In this document: positions 7,219 to 16,797 of the stretch, piece after piece
Numbering within the stretch: the stretch's first letter is position 1
Layout: the number at the start of each line of letters is the position of its first letter
DNA from: Treponema sp.
GTDB taxonomy: Bacteria > Spirochaetota > Spirochaetia > Treponematales > Treponemataceae
Assembly: GCA_017392945.1 (NCBI GenBank)
Contig: JAFOSK010000031.1
Coordinates: forward strand, 1-63,200
Direction: 5' to 3'
DNA length: 63,200 bases
Notes under the pieces: model-generated
Seen by the model: the letters and a program-made list of their open reading frames with translations, nothing else
Told to the model about the DNA's origin: nothing
Databases searched by the model: none
Position numbers and translations under genes: made by a program

Positions 7219-8925
7219 CTATTTTACAGGCATATCCAGCGGTTCAATTTCTGCCATTATAGACTTGCACTGTTGAAGTAAAAGCCTTGTGTCAGCAAGT
7301 TTTTCACGGAACGCCCTGTTTTCCCTGCCTTTAATAGTCATAAGATTCTGCAGGGAATCATAATCCTTTGTCTTTTCTTCATCAAGGATACCATGCAGAA
7401 CCCTTTCAATTGTCCTTATTGAATCGCACAATTTCATTGCCCATGTACGTACTGAACCTTCTGCATTTGCAATCATTGAATCAATAAGCGACTGACCTTT
7501 CATGGTGCGGACATGCTCACCAATGAGCTTTTGAACCACCTGTCCAAAAGAACCATTAGGAGAAAGAGACTGATCAAACTCCATTACAGCCTGATTTGTA
7601 TCCGAAAAAAGATTCATTCCTTCAGAAAGTTCCGCACGATTTTCATTGTTTATAAAAACACCTTCAAGAATCACGACATTCAAGACCTGAATTATTTCCG
7701 GATATTTATTCTTTGCAAACCATGTAAGAAATCCAGCTGTCATTTCACAATGGAACGGCAAACCGCCCCAGAGAAGACCCCAAGGTCTTTCTTCAAGTTC
7801 AGGAAAAGATTCCAAATCAAAATCTTCTTTCAGTACATCTGTTAGCTGAGCCTTTTTGCGGTCACGCAACCAGGAAGCCCATCTTGCATCAAAAAAGACC
7901 TTCCATTCTTCCTTGAATTTCAGGAACCAGTCTTCCCCGCCTCCGGGTTCTTCAACTTTCCAATCATAGTCACCGTAAACAACTTTTCCAAGTGCGTTCA
8001 TAGGCACAGTGGAAATGAACATCTGTATCATAGAAATATTAGATGCTGCCTTTGATAAGTATTCCCTCATAGAATTCTCAGTTTCACCGCCTAATTCTAC
8101 GGCAGCCCCGCCCCGTCTTTGAGGGAACAGGAATAAAGCTTCCAAAGCCTCGTTAGAGATTGATTTTGCATCAGAAAGCACATTCGCAAAGTTTGCAAAA
8201 TCAACTTCCGCATTAATATAAGGACAAGTGTATTGCTCCGATACAATTGCCGTAAACTGAGAAATAAAATGAAGATATGGAAGAACCGTAAACTGCCGTA
8301 ACCAGTGAAGTCCCCTTACGGCATTATACAGTCTTGCCCTGTCATTAGGCTTTATGTCTTTTAAAATCGCTTCCATTCTTCTCAAAAGTGAAGCCCTTAG
8401 TTCATTTGTTGCTTCTCTTTCAAAAGGAATCTGATAAGGATCGACAGCTTCATTTATTGCCGATGTAAGACCGGGAGCCATAAATGTTCCAAGAAAAACA
8501 TAGAATTTTCCCGGAGATTCGTTCATTTCGGCTATATACGGCTTAAAAAAATCAGCTACAACTTTCAGTTCCTTGAGTTTTTCATAGAACAAAGAATGCA
8601 ACAGCCTGTGATCAATATCTATGATTCCCGGGTGATTTCTATTTATTTTTTTTGACAGATTAAGAATTAAATCTTCATTATACAATTCGACCTTTGATTT
8701 TTTTGTAAATAAAGTCCTTAACCATAAATAAAAACGGTAAAGCACGCTTTCGTGCCGTAATTTTATATCTAGAGTAAAATTATCTGCCTCTTCCCTATTC
8801 GGTTGTAAAATTGGAAGCTCTTCTTCTCGATTCTGATTGATTTTTGCAAGCAGGAATTTGCGTTCCTCTGAACTGATTCCTGCAACAAGTTCGTCAAAAG
8901 AACTTCTCTCCAATGCACTGCCCAT
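7219..8925 (-). CDS. Treponemal conserved protein of unknown function (possibly DUF5312)
   Basis: This 568-residue soluble protein has no membrane segment or signal peptide and no catalytic motif that I recognise. It is largely helical and rich in Glu, Lys and Leu. The overall look (N-terminal FDELVAGISSEERKFLLAKI, central domains with LFTKKSKVELYNEDLILNLS, C-terminal coiled-coil-prone stretch) resembles spirochaete-restricted proteins sometimes grouped as DUF5312, but this is from memory and not verified. It heads the operon with the PgeF-like and UPF0340 genes. The ATG at 8923-8925 lacks a Shine-Dalgarno sequence and a TATACT hexamer lies 7 nt before it, suggesting a leaderless message. Another long unknown of similar style is at 36245. 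Confidence 0.75.
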   Translation of the reverse strand: MGSALERSSFDELVAGISSEERKFLLAKINQNREEELPILQPNREEADNFTLDIKLRHESVLYRFYLWLRTLFTKKSKVELYNEDLILNLSKKINRNHPGIIDIDHRLLHSLFYEKLKELKVVADFFKPYIAEMNESPGKFYVFLGTFMAPGLTSAINEAVDPYQIPFEREATNELRASLLRRMEAILKDIKPNDRARLYNAVRGLHWLRQFTVLPYLHFISQFTAIVSEQYTCPYINAEVDFANFANVLSDAKSISNEALEALFLFPQRRGGAAVELGGETENSMREYLSKAASNISMIQMFISTVPMNALGKVVYGDYDWKVEEPGGGEDWFLKFKEEWKVFFDARWASWLRDRKKAQLTDVLKEDFDLESFPELEERPWGLLWGGLPFHCEMTAGFLTWFAKNKYPEIIQVLNVVILEGVFINNENRAELSEGMNLFSDTNQAVMEFDQSLSPNGSFGQVVQKLIGEHVRTMKGQSLIDSMIANAEGSVRTWAMKLCDSIRTIERVLHGILDEEKTKDYDSLQNLMTIKGRENRAFREKLADTRLLLQQCKSIMAEIEPLDMPVK

Positions 8926-9035
8926 GCATTATAGTATAATTTATTTATTCAACCTTTACCACTTTTTTTTGTTAAATCTATTCCTTGCAATATGATATTT
9001 TACTATAATCTAGAAAAAAAACATTGAGGCGTAAA

Positions 9036-10295
9036 ATGGAACAGGCATCAAACAGCGATATTGTCCTTCAAATCATTATGTCAGTGGGCATAATCGTAAT
9101 TTCAGCAAAATACCTTGGGACACTTGCAAAAAAAATAGGTTTCCCTCAGGTCGCAGGAATGATTATAGCAGGACTTCTACTAAGACTTTTACCATGGTTC
9201 AGAAATTTCGGCGTTGAACCGGCGGGCTCACTTTTTGGCGAAACGGACATGTTCATTTCGCGGATTGCAGAAATAGGAGTCATCCTCATTATGTTCAGCG
9301 CAGGCTTGGGAACAAGCCTTAAATCGCTGGTAAAATCAGGTGCAAAATCAACTATAATTGCATTGTGCGGAGTTTTAGTGCCACTTATATTTGGAACAAT
9401 AATGTCTTTGTGCTTCTGGGGCTTTGACGGCTTCGGCACAACTCAATTTTACAAAGCCATGTTCATCGGTACAATCCTTACTGCAACTTCTGTAAGCATT
9501 TCAGTTGCAACCTTAAAGGAACTTGGCAAATTAAAAAGCGACATTGGACAGACAATCGTAAGTGCCGCAATAATTGACGATGTATTCGGAATCATTGCAC
9601 TTACAATTGTTCTTGGAATCAGCAATCCGAATAAAAGCAGCGGAATCGCAGAAATCTTCATTAAAACGATTCTTTTCTTTATTGCAGCAATCATTACCGG
9701 CTACATTATTTTCAGACTGTTCAAATGGTATGACAGGCGACACCCGCATTCACGCCGCATTCCAATCTACGGACTTGGAATTGCCCTTGTATACGCTTTC
9801 TGTGCAGAAAAATTTTTTGGAATTGCAGATATTACAGGCGCATACATAGCCGGAGTTGTATTCTGTTCTCTTACAGACGCTCCATACATGGAACAAAAAA
9901 TTGACATAAACTCTTACATGATTTTCAGCCCGATTTTCTTTGCAAGCATAGGACTTAAAACAGATCTTTCAGGCATGGACATGAGCCTTGTATGGTTCAG
10001 CATTGCTTTTGTAATAATCGGCTGTGTTTCAAAAATCATCGGCTGTTCAGGAATCTCCAGACTAATGGGATTTTCCCTTAAGGAATCGATTCAGATTGGA
10101 CTGGGAATGATGGTTCGCGGAGAAGTCGCACTTATTGTTGCACAAAAAGGTCTCTCAGCAGGAATCGTTGACTCAAAATATTTTGCACCGGTAATCCTTC
10201 TTATCATCGTTTCCTCTATGACTGTTCCTATAATGATGAAAAAGGCGCTTGCCGGTTCGGAACTTTCCGAAAACCAGCAGGCGCCTCTTAACTAA
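9036..10295 (+). CDS. Cation:proton antiporter, CPA2/KefB-like
   Basis: This integral inner-membrane protein of 419 residues has about 12 hydrophobic segments and belongs to the Na+/H+ exchanger (PF00999) superfamily. Diagnostic stretches are the N-terminal GFPQVAGMIIAGLLL, then EIGVILIMFSAGL, TATSVSISVATLKELGKL, the conserved acidic pair in SAAIIDDVFGIIAL (ion-binding DD), ADITGAYIAGVVF, FFASIGLKTDL and GLGMMVRGEVALIV. There is no C-terminal TrkA-N or TrkA-C domain, unlike KefB/KefC. The ATG at 9036 has GAGG 6 nt upstream; an in-frame TTG at 9024 is less likely. Substrate (Na+ or K+) cannot be told. Its stop codon overlaps that of the convergent topoisomerase gene. Confidence 0.88.
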   Translation: MEQASNSDIVLQIIMSVGIIVISAKYLGTLAKKIGFPQVAGMIIAGLLLRLLPWFRNFGVEPAGSLFGETDMFISRIAEIGVILIMFSAGLGTSLKSLVKSGAKSTIIALCGVLVPLIFGTIMSLCFWGFDGFGTTQFYKAMFIGTILTATSVSISVATLKELGKLKSDIGQTIVSAAIIDDVFGIIALTIVLGISNPNKSSGIAEIFIKTILFFIAAIITGYIIFRLFKWYDRRHPHSRRIPIYGLGIALVYAFCAEKFFGIADITGAYIAGVVFCSLTDAPYMEQKIDINSYMIFSPIFFASIGLKTDLSGMDMSLVWFSIAFVIIGCVSKIIGCSGISRLMGFSLKESIQIGLGMMVRGEVALIVAQKGLSAGIVDSKYFAPVILLIIVSSMTVPIMMKKALAGSELSENQQAPLN

Positions 10296-12256
10296 GCATC
10301 AATTTCCTGAGCAAGGTGATGAACTATAAAATCCCTTCGCTCAGGCGTATTTTTTCCCATATAAAACTCAAGTACATTCGGAACGTTTTTTAACGTCTGA
10401 ATGTTTACCGGAGTCAAGTGAATTCCAACGTCTTCCGGCTCTCCATCCTTTCTTTCATGAATGAACTGACCAAACTCACTGGCACTGATTTCTCCAAGCC
10501 CCTTGAATCGGGTTGTTTCGGCGCCCTTACCAAGTTCTTTCTGAGCCTTATCGCGGCTTGCTTCTGAATAACAATAGATCGTCCTTGTCTTGTTGCGCAC
10601 GCGGAACAGCGGCGTTTCAAGAATATAAACGTGTCCTGTAAGAACAAGCTCTTCAAAATACAGAAGGAGATAGGTCATTACTAAATTTCTGATATGGAAT
10701 CCATCGTTATCGGCATCGGTTGCAATAATGATCTTTTCGTAGCGCAGACCATCTATATCATTCTGAATTCCCAGACTGAACGTAAGGTTCTTAAGCTCTT
10801 CATTGTCATATAGAGCAGTCTTTTTGCGGCCGTACATATTTTCAGGCTTACCTCTAAGACTGAAAATAGCCTGATGCGTTACGTCCCGGCTTCCTACCAT
10901 TGAACCAGTTGCAGAATCTCCCTCAGTGATAAAAATCATTGAATTTGCACCCTTTGGTCCGTCCTGAAGGTGATAGCGGCAGTCCTTTAACTTAGGGATC
11001 TTAAGCGAAACAGTCTTTGCGGCTTCTCGAACCTGCTTCTGAGTTACGTTATTAATCTCGTCGCGGGCCTTAATGTTGCGGATAATCTTTTCTTCAAGGG
11101 CTCCGGCAACATCCGGATTATGACGCAGCCAGTCATCAACTGCCGCCTGCGTTTCCTGAATGATAGGCGCACGGATTTCTACGTTTCCAAGCTTATTTTT
11201 TGTCTGGCTTGTGAACATAGGATTATCAATTCCAATCTTGAGCCCGACTAAAAGACCACATGTTACATCCTTTTCATCATATTCCTTTTTGAAGAAAGAA
11301 TTTACGCCCTTTGTAAAGCCGTCAAGGAACGAAGTTACATGTGTACCGCCGTCATCTGTTGACTGACCGTTTACAAACGAATAGACAAATTTATCAAGGC
11401 TTGCTGTATGAGTCAGTACGAATTCAATGTTTTCTCCGCGGTAATTAAACAGCTTGTACATGGCATTTGAAATTCCATCCATTTCGCGCACAAGCAGGTC
11501 TTCAAGACCGTTCTGACTCACATAAATATTTCCGTTGCAGTTTATTTTTAATCCCGGATTAAGATATGCATAGTTCCACAGGCGTTTTTCTACCATCTCC
11601 ATGTTAAAGGCGTATTTTCCAAACATTTCTGTATCTGGAACGAATTCAAGGTAAGTACCATTCCTTACGCCTTCTTTTGCCGCACATGTTGTTGACGATT
11701 TTTTTACGCCGCGTTCATACTCCACAACAGCCATTTTTCCATCTCTGATACTTGCAGCCCTGAAATATGACGAAAGAGCGTTTGTAGCTTTAATACCCAC
11801 TCCGTTCATACCGATTGCCTGTTTAAAAACCGAATTATTGTATTTTGCACCGGTATTTACGTCGCTAACGCACTGTTCAAGCTTTCCAAGAGGAATTCCA
11901 CGGCCATAATCGCGGATCTTTACACGACCATCTTTTATTTCAATATCAATCTTATCGCCAAAGCCTTGAGAATATTCATCAACAGAATTATCGATTCCTT
12001 CCTTTAAAAGGATATAAATTCCGTCATTTTCATTGGTACCGTCACCCAATGATCCAATGTACATACCAGGTCTCAGCCTTATGTGTTCCAACCCTTCAAG
12101 ATGAAGAATCGAATTTTCATCATAAGTTACCTTTGGAGTATCTTTTGCAGATTTTTTTGTTGTTTTTTTCTCGATTACAACTTTATCGACTGTTTTTGGC
12201 GGCACAGCTTCAGCCTTTGTCTTTGCGGCCGCCTTAGTAATTTTCTCCTCACCCAT
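10292..12256 (-). CDS. parE: Type IIA DNA topoisomerase subunit B (topoisomerase IV ParE-type)
   Basis: The 654-residue protein combines a GHKL ATPase domain and a TOPRIM domain. Visible motifs are LRPGMYIGSLGD, the ATP-lid GRGIPLG, MNGVGIKATNAL, GGTHVTSF in the transducer, and the TOPRIM signatures FITEGDSATGS and IATDADNDGFHIRNL. The first is EGDSAxGS with Thr where GyrB and most ParE have Ala/Gly. The first 40 residues after the ATG are Lys/Ala-rich and probably disordered. The start at 12254-12256 is chosen because the conserved domain begins soon after it and a perfect TATAAT lies 6 nt upstream; upstream in-frame starts would add a hydrophobic, non-conserved tail. No parC is adjacent. 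The stop overlaps the antiporter stop on the other strand. Confidence 0.9.
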   Translation of the reverse strand: MGEEKITKAAAKTKAEAVPPKTVDKVVIEKKTTKKSAKDTPKVTYDENSILHLEGLEHIRLRPGMYIGSLGDGTNENDGIYILLKEGIDNSVDEYSQGFGDKIDIEIKDGRVKIRDYGRGIPLGKLEQCVSDVNTGAKYNNSVFKQAIGMNGVGIKATNALSSYFRAASIRDGKMAVVEYERGVKKSSTTCAAKEGVRNGTYLEFVPDTEMFGKYAFNMEMVEKRLWNYAYLNPGLKINCNGNIYVSQNGLEDLLVREMDGISNAMYKLFNYRGENIEFVLTHTASLDKFVYSFVNGQSTDDGGTHVTSFLDGFTKGVNSFFKKEYDEKDVTCGLLVGLKIGIDNPMFTSQTKNKLGNVEIRAPIIQETQAAVDDWLRHNPDVAGALEEKIIRNIKARDEINNVTQKQVREAAKTVSLKIPKLKDCRYHLQDGPKGANSMIFITEGDSATGSMVGSRDVTHQAIFSLRGKPENMYGRKKTALYDNEELKNLTFSLGIQNDIDGLRYEKIIIATDADNDGFHIRNLVMTYLLLYFEELVLTGHVYILETPLFRVRNKTRTIYCYSEASRDKAQKELGKGAETTRFKGLGEISASEFGQFIHERKDGEPEDVGIHLTPVNIQTLKNVPNVLEFYMGKNTPERRDFIVHHLAQEIDA

Positions 12257-12262
12257 ATAGAC

Positions 12263-12291
12263 ATTATACTTGCAAAAAGTAAATTTTTCAA
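12263..12291 (-). promoter_or_regulatory. Predicted leaderless promoter of parE
   Basis: On the minus strand TTGAAA (12286-12291) and TATAAT (12263-12268) are spaced 17 nt apart, and the ATG comes 6 nt after the -10. The transcription start would coincide with the start codon. There is no Shine-Dalgarno sequence. Confidence 0.65.
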
Positions 12292-12481
12292 TCTCAAGAT
12301 TCAGATGCGTAAACGCAAATAACTTAAAAATCAGGAGCCTTAAAAACAGAAATTGTAAAAACACATCTTACTGCCCATAACTTCATAGCGGTGCTACCCA
12401 TCACTCTTGGATAATTCATTCCTAGGATAAATTGATTTTTATATGAAATTATAATATACTGATGGCCCTTTGCAGGTAAAA

Positions 12482-13825
12482 ATGTATTCTCTAATAGATT
12501 TTCTTAAAATTTTTCAAACGGACATTATGCTCGCTCTTTGCGGCGTCTGCGCCTGTCTTGCAGTAATGGTTTCCATAACACGCACCATTCCTCCAAAGCG
12601 GAAATTTGCACTTCTTGTAATGGAGCTTTCTGCAATACTATTGCTATTATTTGACCGACAGGCATATCTTTACCGAGGAAATACATCCCGTATAGGCTAT
12701 TGGATGGTTCGAATTTCTAATTTTCAAGTATTTACACTGAATTCGTTCATCATTTTTACACTCAATCTATATTTTATCGATTTACTCAAAACCGATGGAA
12801 AACTAAGAAGAACTCCGCGACGTCTAAAGCTGGTTACCATTATTTCTTTTACCTCTATTTTCCTGATCACACTTTCACAATTCAATGGATTCCTGTACAG
12901 CTTCGATGAATTCAACAGATACCAGAGAGGAAAATATTTTCTTGTCGGTTACATTCTGCCTTTTTGTGATTTTGCACTACTGTTATGGGTAATCTTTCAA
13001 TACTATAAAACTCTTCGACGCAGAATACGAATTCCTCTTGTATTATTTACTATTCTGCCTTTTTTTGCAGCAGTCATTCAGATTTTTGCCTATGGTTTTT
13101 CTCTAACCAACATTACACTCGTAAGTACCATAGTCATTCTCTATATCTTTTCATTACTAGATCTCAATGACACTGTAGAACATGCAAGACACATGGAAAT
13201 CGAATTCCTAAGAGAAGAACAAAAAAATGCATGGATTATGTTTGAACAAACTTCATCCGCTCTCGCAACAGCAATCGATGCAAAAGACAAATATACTCAC
13301 GGTCACTCCACTAGAGTTGCAGAATATTCAAAAGAAATAGCAAAAAGAATGGGCAAATCTTCTAAAGAGTGCAATGAAATTTATTACGCAGGTCTCCTTC
13401 ATGATATCGGCAAAATAGGAATTTCAGGCAGGATAATCAACAAGGACGGAGTGCTGACAGATGAAGAATACAAAGCAATAAAAATGCATCCAATAATCGG
13501 AAGCCAAATTCTATCCAGCATCAACAAATCTCCATACCTTGCAATAGGGGCGAAATATCACCACGAACGCTATGATGGAAAAGGCTATCCAGAAGGATTG
13601 AAAGGAGAAAACATTCCTTTAGGTGCAAGAATAATTTCAGTAGCAGATTCTTACGATGCCATGACATCAAAAAGAAGTTATAGAACCATAATGCCACAAC
13701 AAAAAGTCCGTTCAGAAATTCTGCATGGTTCAAATTCTCAGTTTGACCCTCAAATTGCACGAATCATGTTACAAATGATAGACGAAGACGTATCATTTAA
13801 AATGAAAGAAAATGATCAACAATAA
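12482..13825 (+). CDS. Membrane-anchored HD-GYP domain phosphodiesterase
   Basis: The product of 447 residues has an N-terminal half with six or seven hydrophobic segments, followed by a cytoplasmic HD-GYP domain, which in this family hydrolyses cyclic di-GMP. The HD-GYP hallmarks are HSTRVAEYSKEIAKRMG, GLLHDIGKIGI (HD pair), HPIIGSQIL, KYHHERYDGKGYPEGLKG (HHExxDGxGYP) and ARIISVADSYDAMTS. The start at 12482 has AGG 5 nt upstream; a TTG four codons earlier is possible. The membrane part could sense a ligand and modulate the phosphodiesterase. It is followed 67 nt later by a gene whose C-terminus resembles diadenylate cyclases, so the two may both belong to nucleotide second-messenger signalling. 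Confidence 0.88.
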   Translation: MYSLIDFLKIFQTDIMLALCGVCACLAVMVSITRTIPPKRKFALLVMELSAILLLLFDRQAYLYRGNTSRIGYWMVRISNFQVFTLNSFIIFTLNLYFIDLLKTDGKLRRTPRRLKLVTIISFTSIFLITLSQFNGFLYSFDEFNRYQRGKYFLVGYILPFCDFALLLWVIFQYYKTLRRRIRIPLVLFTILPFFAAVIQIFAYGFSLTNITLVSTIVILYIFSLLDLNDTVEHARHMEIEFLREEQKNAWIMFEQTSSALATAIDAKDKYTHGHSTRVAEYSKEIAKRMGKSSKECNEIYYAGLLHDIGKIGISGRIINKDGVLTDEEYKAIKMHPIIGSQILSSINKSPYLAIGAKYHHERYDGKGYPEGLKGENIPLGARIISVADSYDAMTSKRSYRTIMPQQKVRSEILHGSNSQFDPQIARIMLQMIDEDVSFKMKENDQQ

Positions 13826-13857
13826 GAACGTATGATTTTTTTCAATTTCTATACTTT

Positions 13858-13886
13858 TTGATAAATTCGATCCGCTGTGCTATACT
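13858..13886 (+). promoter_or_regulatory. Predicted leaderless promoter of the 13893 gene
   Basis: TTGATA (13858-13863) and TATACT (13881-13886) have a 17-nt spacer. The ATG at 13893 follows after six nucleotides (GTTTTC) without any ribosome binding site. Confidence 0.6.
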
Positions 13887-13892
13887 GTTTTC

Positions 13893-15200
13893 ATGAACGA
13901 GTTCAACAGTGCAATCTTTTTTCCTCAAGCAGAAAATATATGCCGCGAAGTGTTTGAAAACATTTCCGAAAACCTTTTTGTCCGTCTGGATATACGCACT
14001 TTTGACTACAACGAAAATCCGGAATCTTCTGCGTTTGTCTCTGTTGTTCTCCAGAATCAACTTGAAGAAGAACTTAAACACGATAAAAATTCAACAGTAA
14101 TTTCAGCGCCATTTCTGGATTCGGGTAAAATTGTGTTTTTTATCCTTTTTCTTACAAAAAAGCTTATGAACAGCCTTTCTGAACATCAGATTCTTTATGA
14201 AAAAATTTCAGAAAGCCTTTTTGACTTTCTTTCCGAACAGTGGAAATCAGACAGCACCTATTTTTACAACGGTTCTACATCCAGCATCATAATCAGAAAG
14301 GCTACAGACTCACTTGTTACAGAAATTTCAAAACAATGCTGCAGCTACAATGACTTTGCGCTTTACGAAACAATCAACCTTTCAATGTTAAATATTTTTA
14401 ACAGCCTTGCTTTTCTTACCTACGAAAAAGGAAACGCAGAAGGATTAATTCATTTTACAAATCAGCTTGCAGAAGTCAACTTTCTGTTTGAATTTAAATC
14501 CCCTGAAAAATACGGGAACTTTTCCATGAGCAACTTAAGGCTTATAAGAAAACTTCTTGAACTTTCTGATCAAAAAGAAAACATTGGAATAATTTCGGAT
14601 ACAAATACAATCTACGGAATCGGAAAGCCAAAATCAGACGAAAACCTTTATTCTGTCTCATTTTCAAAGGATCACGAATGGACTCTGCTTAAAAATTCAA
14701 CTGAACTGCTTACTATGAAAAACAATCTTCTTGTTTTTTCAAACAGCCTTCCTTCAAAAAAAGATTTCATGAAATATGCAGAAAAGATCTTTCCAAATTC
14801 AGAAAAAATCACAGAAATGTATTCAATAATCATGGCAATTTGCGAGCAACACAAAGGTACAATTCTTGTCATAAAGAAAAATGCAGACGAACTTGCCCAG
14901 AAATACCAGGACCTCGCAATCCTTACAAAAAAAGTAGAACTTGACAGTGTAAACGTAAAAAAGCTTTCCTCAATTGACGGTGCCATCTTGATGGACGAAA
15001 ACTGCATCTGCCACGGATTCGGAGCAGTTCTTGACGGACTTGATTCCGGCTGCGGAAACCGGGCAAGAGGTTCCAGATTTAACTCAAGCGAAAGATTTTA
15101 CACGCAATACAAAAACGAAAACGACACAGATTTTATGGTTTTTATACTTTCCGATGACGGAAACTATAATTTCTTTCCGCCGATTGAAAAATACCTGTAA
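13893..15200 (+). CDS. Protein with diverged DisA/DAC-like C-terminal domain
   Basis: The 435-residue product is soluble, with no signal peptide. Residues 1 to about 300 match nothing I recognise. The last 130 residues contain an IDGAILMDENCICHGFGAVL segment (DGA at about 362-364) followed by GNRARGSRFNSSERF (about 389-401), then a beta-like FMVFILSDDGNYNFF tail. This order corresponds to the DGA and RHR (GTRHRAA) motifs of diadenylate cyclase domains, with the RHR histidine/arginine replaced by RFN. Related DAC-like domains with N-terminal sensor modules are known to exist, so I infer a c-di-AMP synthase or sensor of diverged type. Activity is uncertain because of the motif change. Located directly after an HD-GYP gene but with its own leaderless-type promoter. 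Confidence 0.5.
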   Translation: MNEFNSAIFFPQAENICREVFENISENLFVRLDIRTFDYNENPESSAFVSVVLQNQLEEELKHDKNSTVISAPFLDSGKIVFFILFLTKKLMNSLSEHQILYEKISESLFDFLSEQWKSDSTYFYNGSTSSIIIRKATDSLVTEISKQCCSYNDFALYETINLSMLNIFNSLAFLTYEKGNAEGLIHFTNQLAEVNFLFEFKSPEKYGNFSMSNLRLIRKLLELSDQKENIGIISDTNTIYGIGKPKSDENLYSVSFSKDHEWTLLKNSTELLTMKNNLLVFSNSLPSKKDFMKYAEKIFPNSEKITEMYSIIMAICEQHKGTILVIKKNADELAQKYQDLAILTKKVELDSVNVKKLSSIDGAILMDENCICHGFGAVLDGLDSGCGNRARGSRFNSSERFYTQYKNENDTDFMVFILSDDGNYNFFPPIEKYL

Positions 15201-15262
15201 AATTTAACGAAAGCAAACAAGCCTGCCCTCTTGAACATAAGAAATCAGACATTCAAAATGGC

Positions 15263-15308
15263 AAAAAAAAACTTTCTGAACAGAAGAAAGAATCTTAAGT
15301 TCAGAAAG
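15263..15308 (-). terminator. Terminator of the oadGAB operon
   Basis: Arms CTTTCTGAAC (15272-15281) and GTTCAGAAAG (15299-15308) are perfect complements. On the minus strand the hairpin is followed by nine T residues (15263-15271), placing a rho-independent terminator about 50 nt after oadB. Confidence 0.85.
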
Positions 15309-15354
15309 CCTTAATTCTTATAACTGCTCGGTTTTTATGCCGGACAGCATTCAA

Positions 15355-16788
15355 TTATTTTGCAAATGTAGCAATAAATACACCTGCAGCAATAGCAGTT
15401 CCGATTACACCAGAAACGTTTGGTCCCATTGCGTTCATCAAAAGGAAATTAGACGGATCATATTCAAGTCCAACCTTGTTTGAAACGCGGGCTGCCATTG
15501 GTACAGCAGAAACCCCGGCAGAACCGATAAGTGGATTAATCTTCTTTCCTTTTGGAAGGAAGATGTTCATCAATTTAGCCATCATGATTCCACCTGCAGA
15601 AGCAACGGCGAATGCAACAAGTCCAAGAAGGATAATTCCAAGTGAGTTTGCATTGATAATCTTTTCTGGAGACATCTGGCTTCCTACACCAAGAGAAAGA
15701 AGAATTGAAACAATGTTCATCAATTCATTTTCCATTGTCTTAGAAAGGCGCTCAACAACACCGCACTGCTTTACAAAGTTTCCGAATGCAAGCATACCGA
15801 TAAGCGGACATGCTGGTGGAAGAAGCAGGATTGTAAGGATAAGAAGCATCATAGGGAAAAGTACCTTTTCTGCCTTGCTTACTTCGCGGAGCTGGTTCAT
15901 ACGAATTTCGCGCTCTTTCTGAGTTGTAAGCGCCTTCATGATTGGAGGCTGAATCATAGGAACAAGAGCCATGTATGAATATGCAGCAACAGCAATTACA
16001 GCCATAAGCTCTGGAGCAAGCTTTGCACTTACATAGATAGAAGTAGGACCGTCTGCTCCTCCAATGATAGAAATTGCCGCAGCCTGAAGAATATTATAAT
16101 TAATTCCAGGAATAAGGTTCATAAGAGCGACACCGAAAAGTGTAAAGAACACACCAAGCTGCGCTGCTCCTCCAAGAATAGCCATCTTAGGATTAGCAAT
16201 AAGAGGACCAAAATCCGTCATTGCTCCGATTCCCATAAAGATGAGCATAGGGAAGAACTCATTTCCTACACCGGCATTATAGATGATACTGAGCATTCCG
16301 TCTGGAGCAACACCCATATTTGCACCTGGAATGTTTACAAGAATCGTACCAAAACCAATCGGAATAAGAAGAAGTGGTTCAAATCCTTTTGCAGCACCAA
16401 GATATACAATCAAAAATCCAATTGCAATCATTACAACATACTGCCAGCCAGGAGCCTTAACTCCGTCAAAAGGATTGTTCTTTGCAGCAAGTTCCTTCTG
16501 TTCCTCAGCAATTTTTTCAGCAGCGATTTCTTCTTCTGTCTGCTGATGAATCATTTTGTATATACCGGTTGATTTTCCGATATTCTGGAAGAATTTCTTT
16601 GCGGAAATATCATACTTTCCGTTCCAATCTTCAGTTCCCTTTATAACCCGATTCATGCCTGTCTGTTCAGTTACATGGGAATCCTGAGCAAAAACCCTGG
16701 ATCCCAATGAAACTACAGAAGCAGAAAGCATAAGTGCAAGCATGATCAGTGCAATTTTTTTATTGTTTTCTGTTCTTGAATTAAACAT
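15355..16788 (-). CDS. oadB: Na+-transporting oxaloacetate/methylmalonyl-CoA decarboxylase, beta subunit
   Basis: OadB is the membrane subunit that couples decarboxylation of carboxybiotin to Na+ export. The protein is 477 residues, longer than the usual ~375-430. Residues 1-34 look like a signal peptide (hydrophobic core then VFA-Q), and residues 35-115 form an extra charged/amphipathic stretch before the family begins with [25 protein letters not shown]. Core motifs are [17 protein letters not shown], the Na+-site region [15 protein letters not shown], and the C-terminal [19 protein letters not shown] and [20 protein letters not shown]. It is the last gene of an oadG-oadA-oadB operon, 9 nt after oadA, followed by a strong terminator. 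The substrate of the complex (oxaloacetate or methylmalonyl-CoA) depends on the carboxyltransferase partner and cannot be fixed from OadB. Confidence 0.95.
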   Translation of the reverse strand: MFNSRTENNKKIALIMLALMLSASVVSLGSRVFAQDSHVTEQTGMNRVIKGTEDWNGKYDISAKKFFQNIGKSTGIYKMIHQQTEEEIAAEKIAEEQKELAAKNNPFDGVKAPGWQYVVMIAIGFLIVYLGAAKGFEPLLLIPIGFGTILVNIPGANMGVAPDGMLSIIYNAGVGNEFFPMLIFMGIGAMTDFGPLIANPKMAILGGAAQLGVFFTLFGVALMNLIPGINYNILQAAAISIIGGADGPTSIYVSAKLAPELMAVIAVAAYSYMALVPMIQPPIMKALTTQKEREIRMNQLREVSKAEKVLFPMMLLILTILLLPPACPLIGMLAFGNFVKQCGVVERLSKTMENELMNIVSILLSLGVGSQMSPEKIINANSLGIILLGLVAFAVASAGGIMMAKLMNIFLPKGKKINPLIGSAGVSAVPMAARVSNKVGLEYDPSNFLLMNAMGPNVSGVIGTAIAAGVFIATFAK

Positions 16789-16797
16789 ACATCATCC

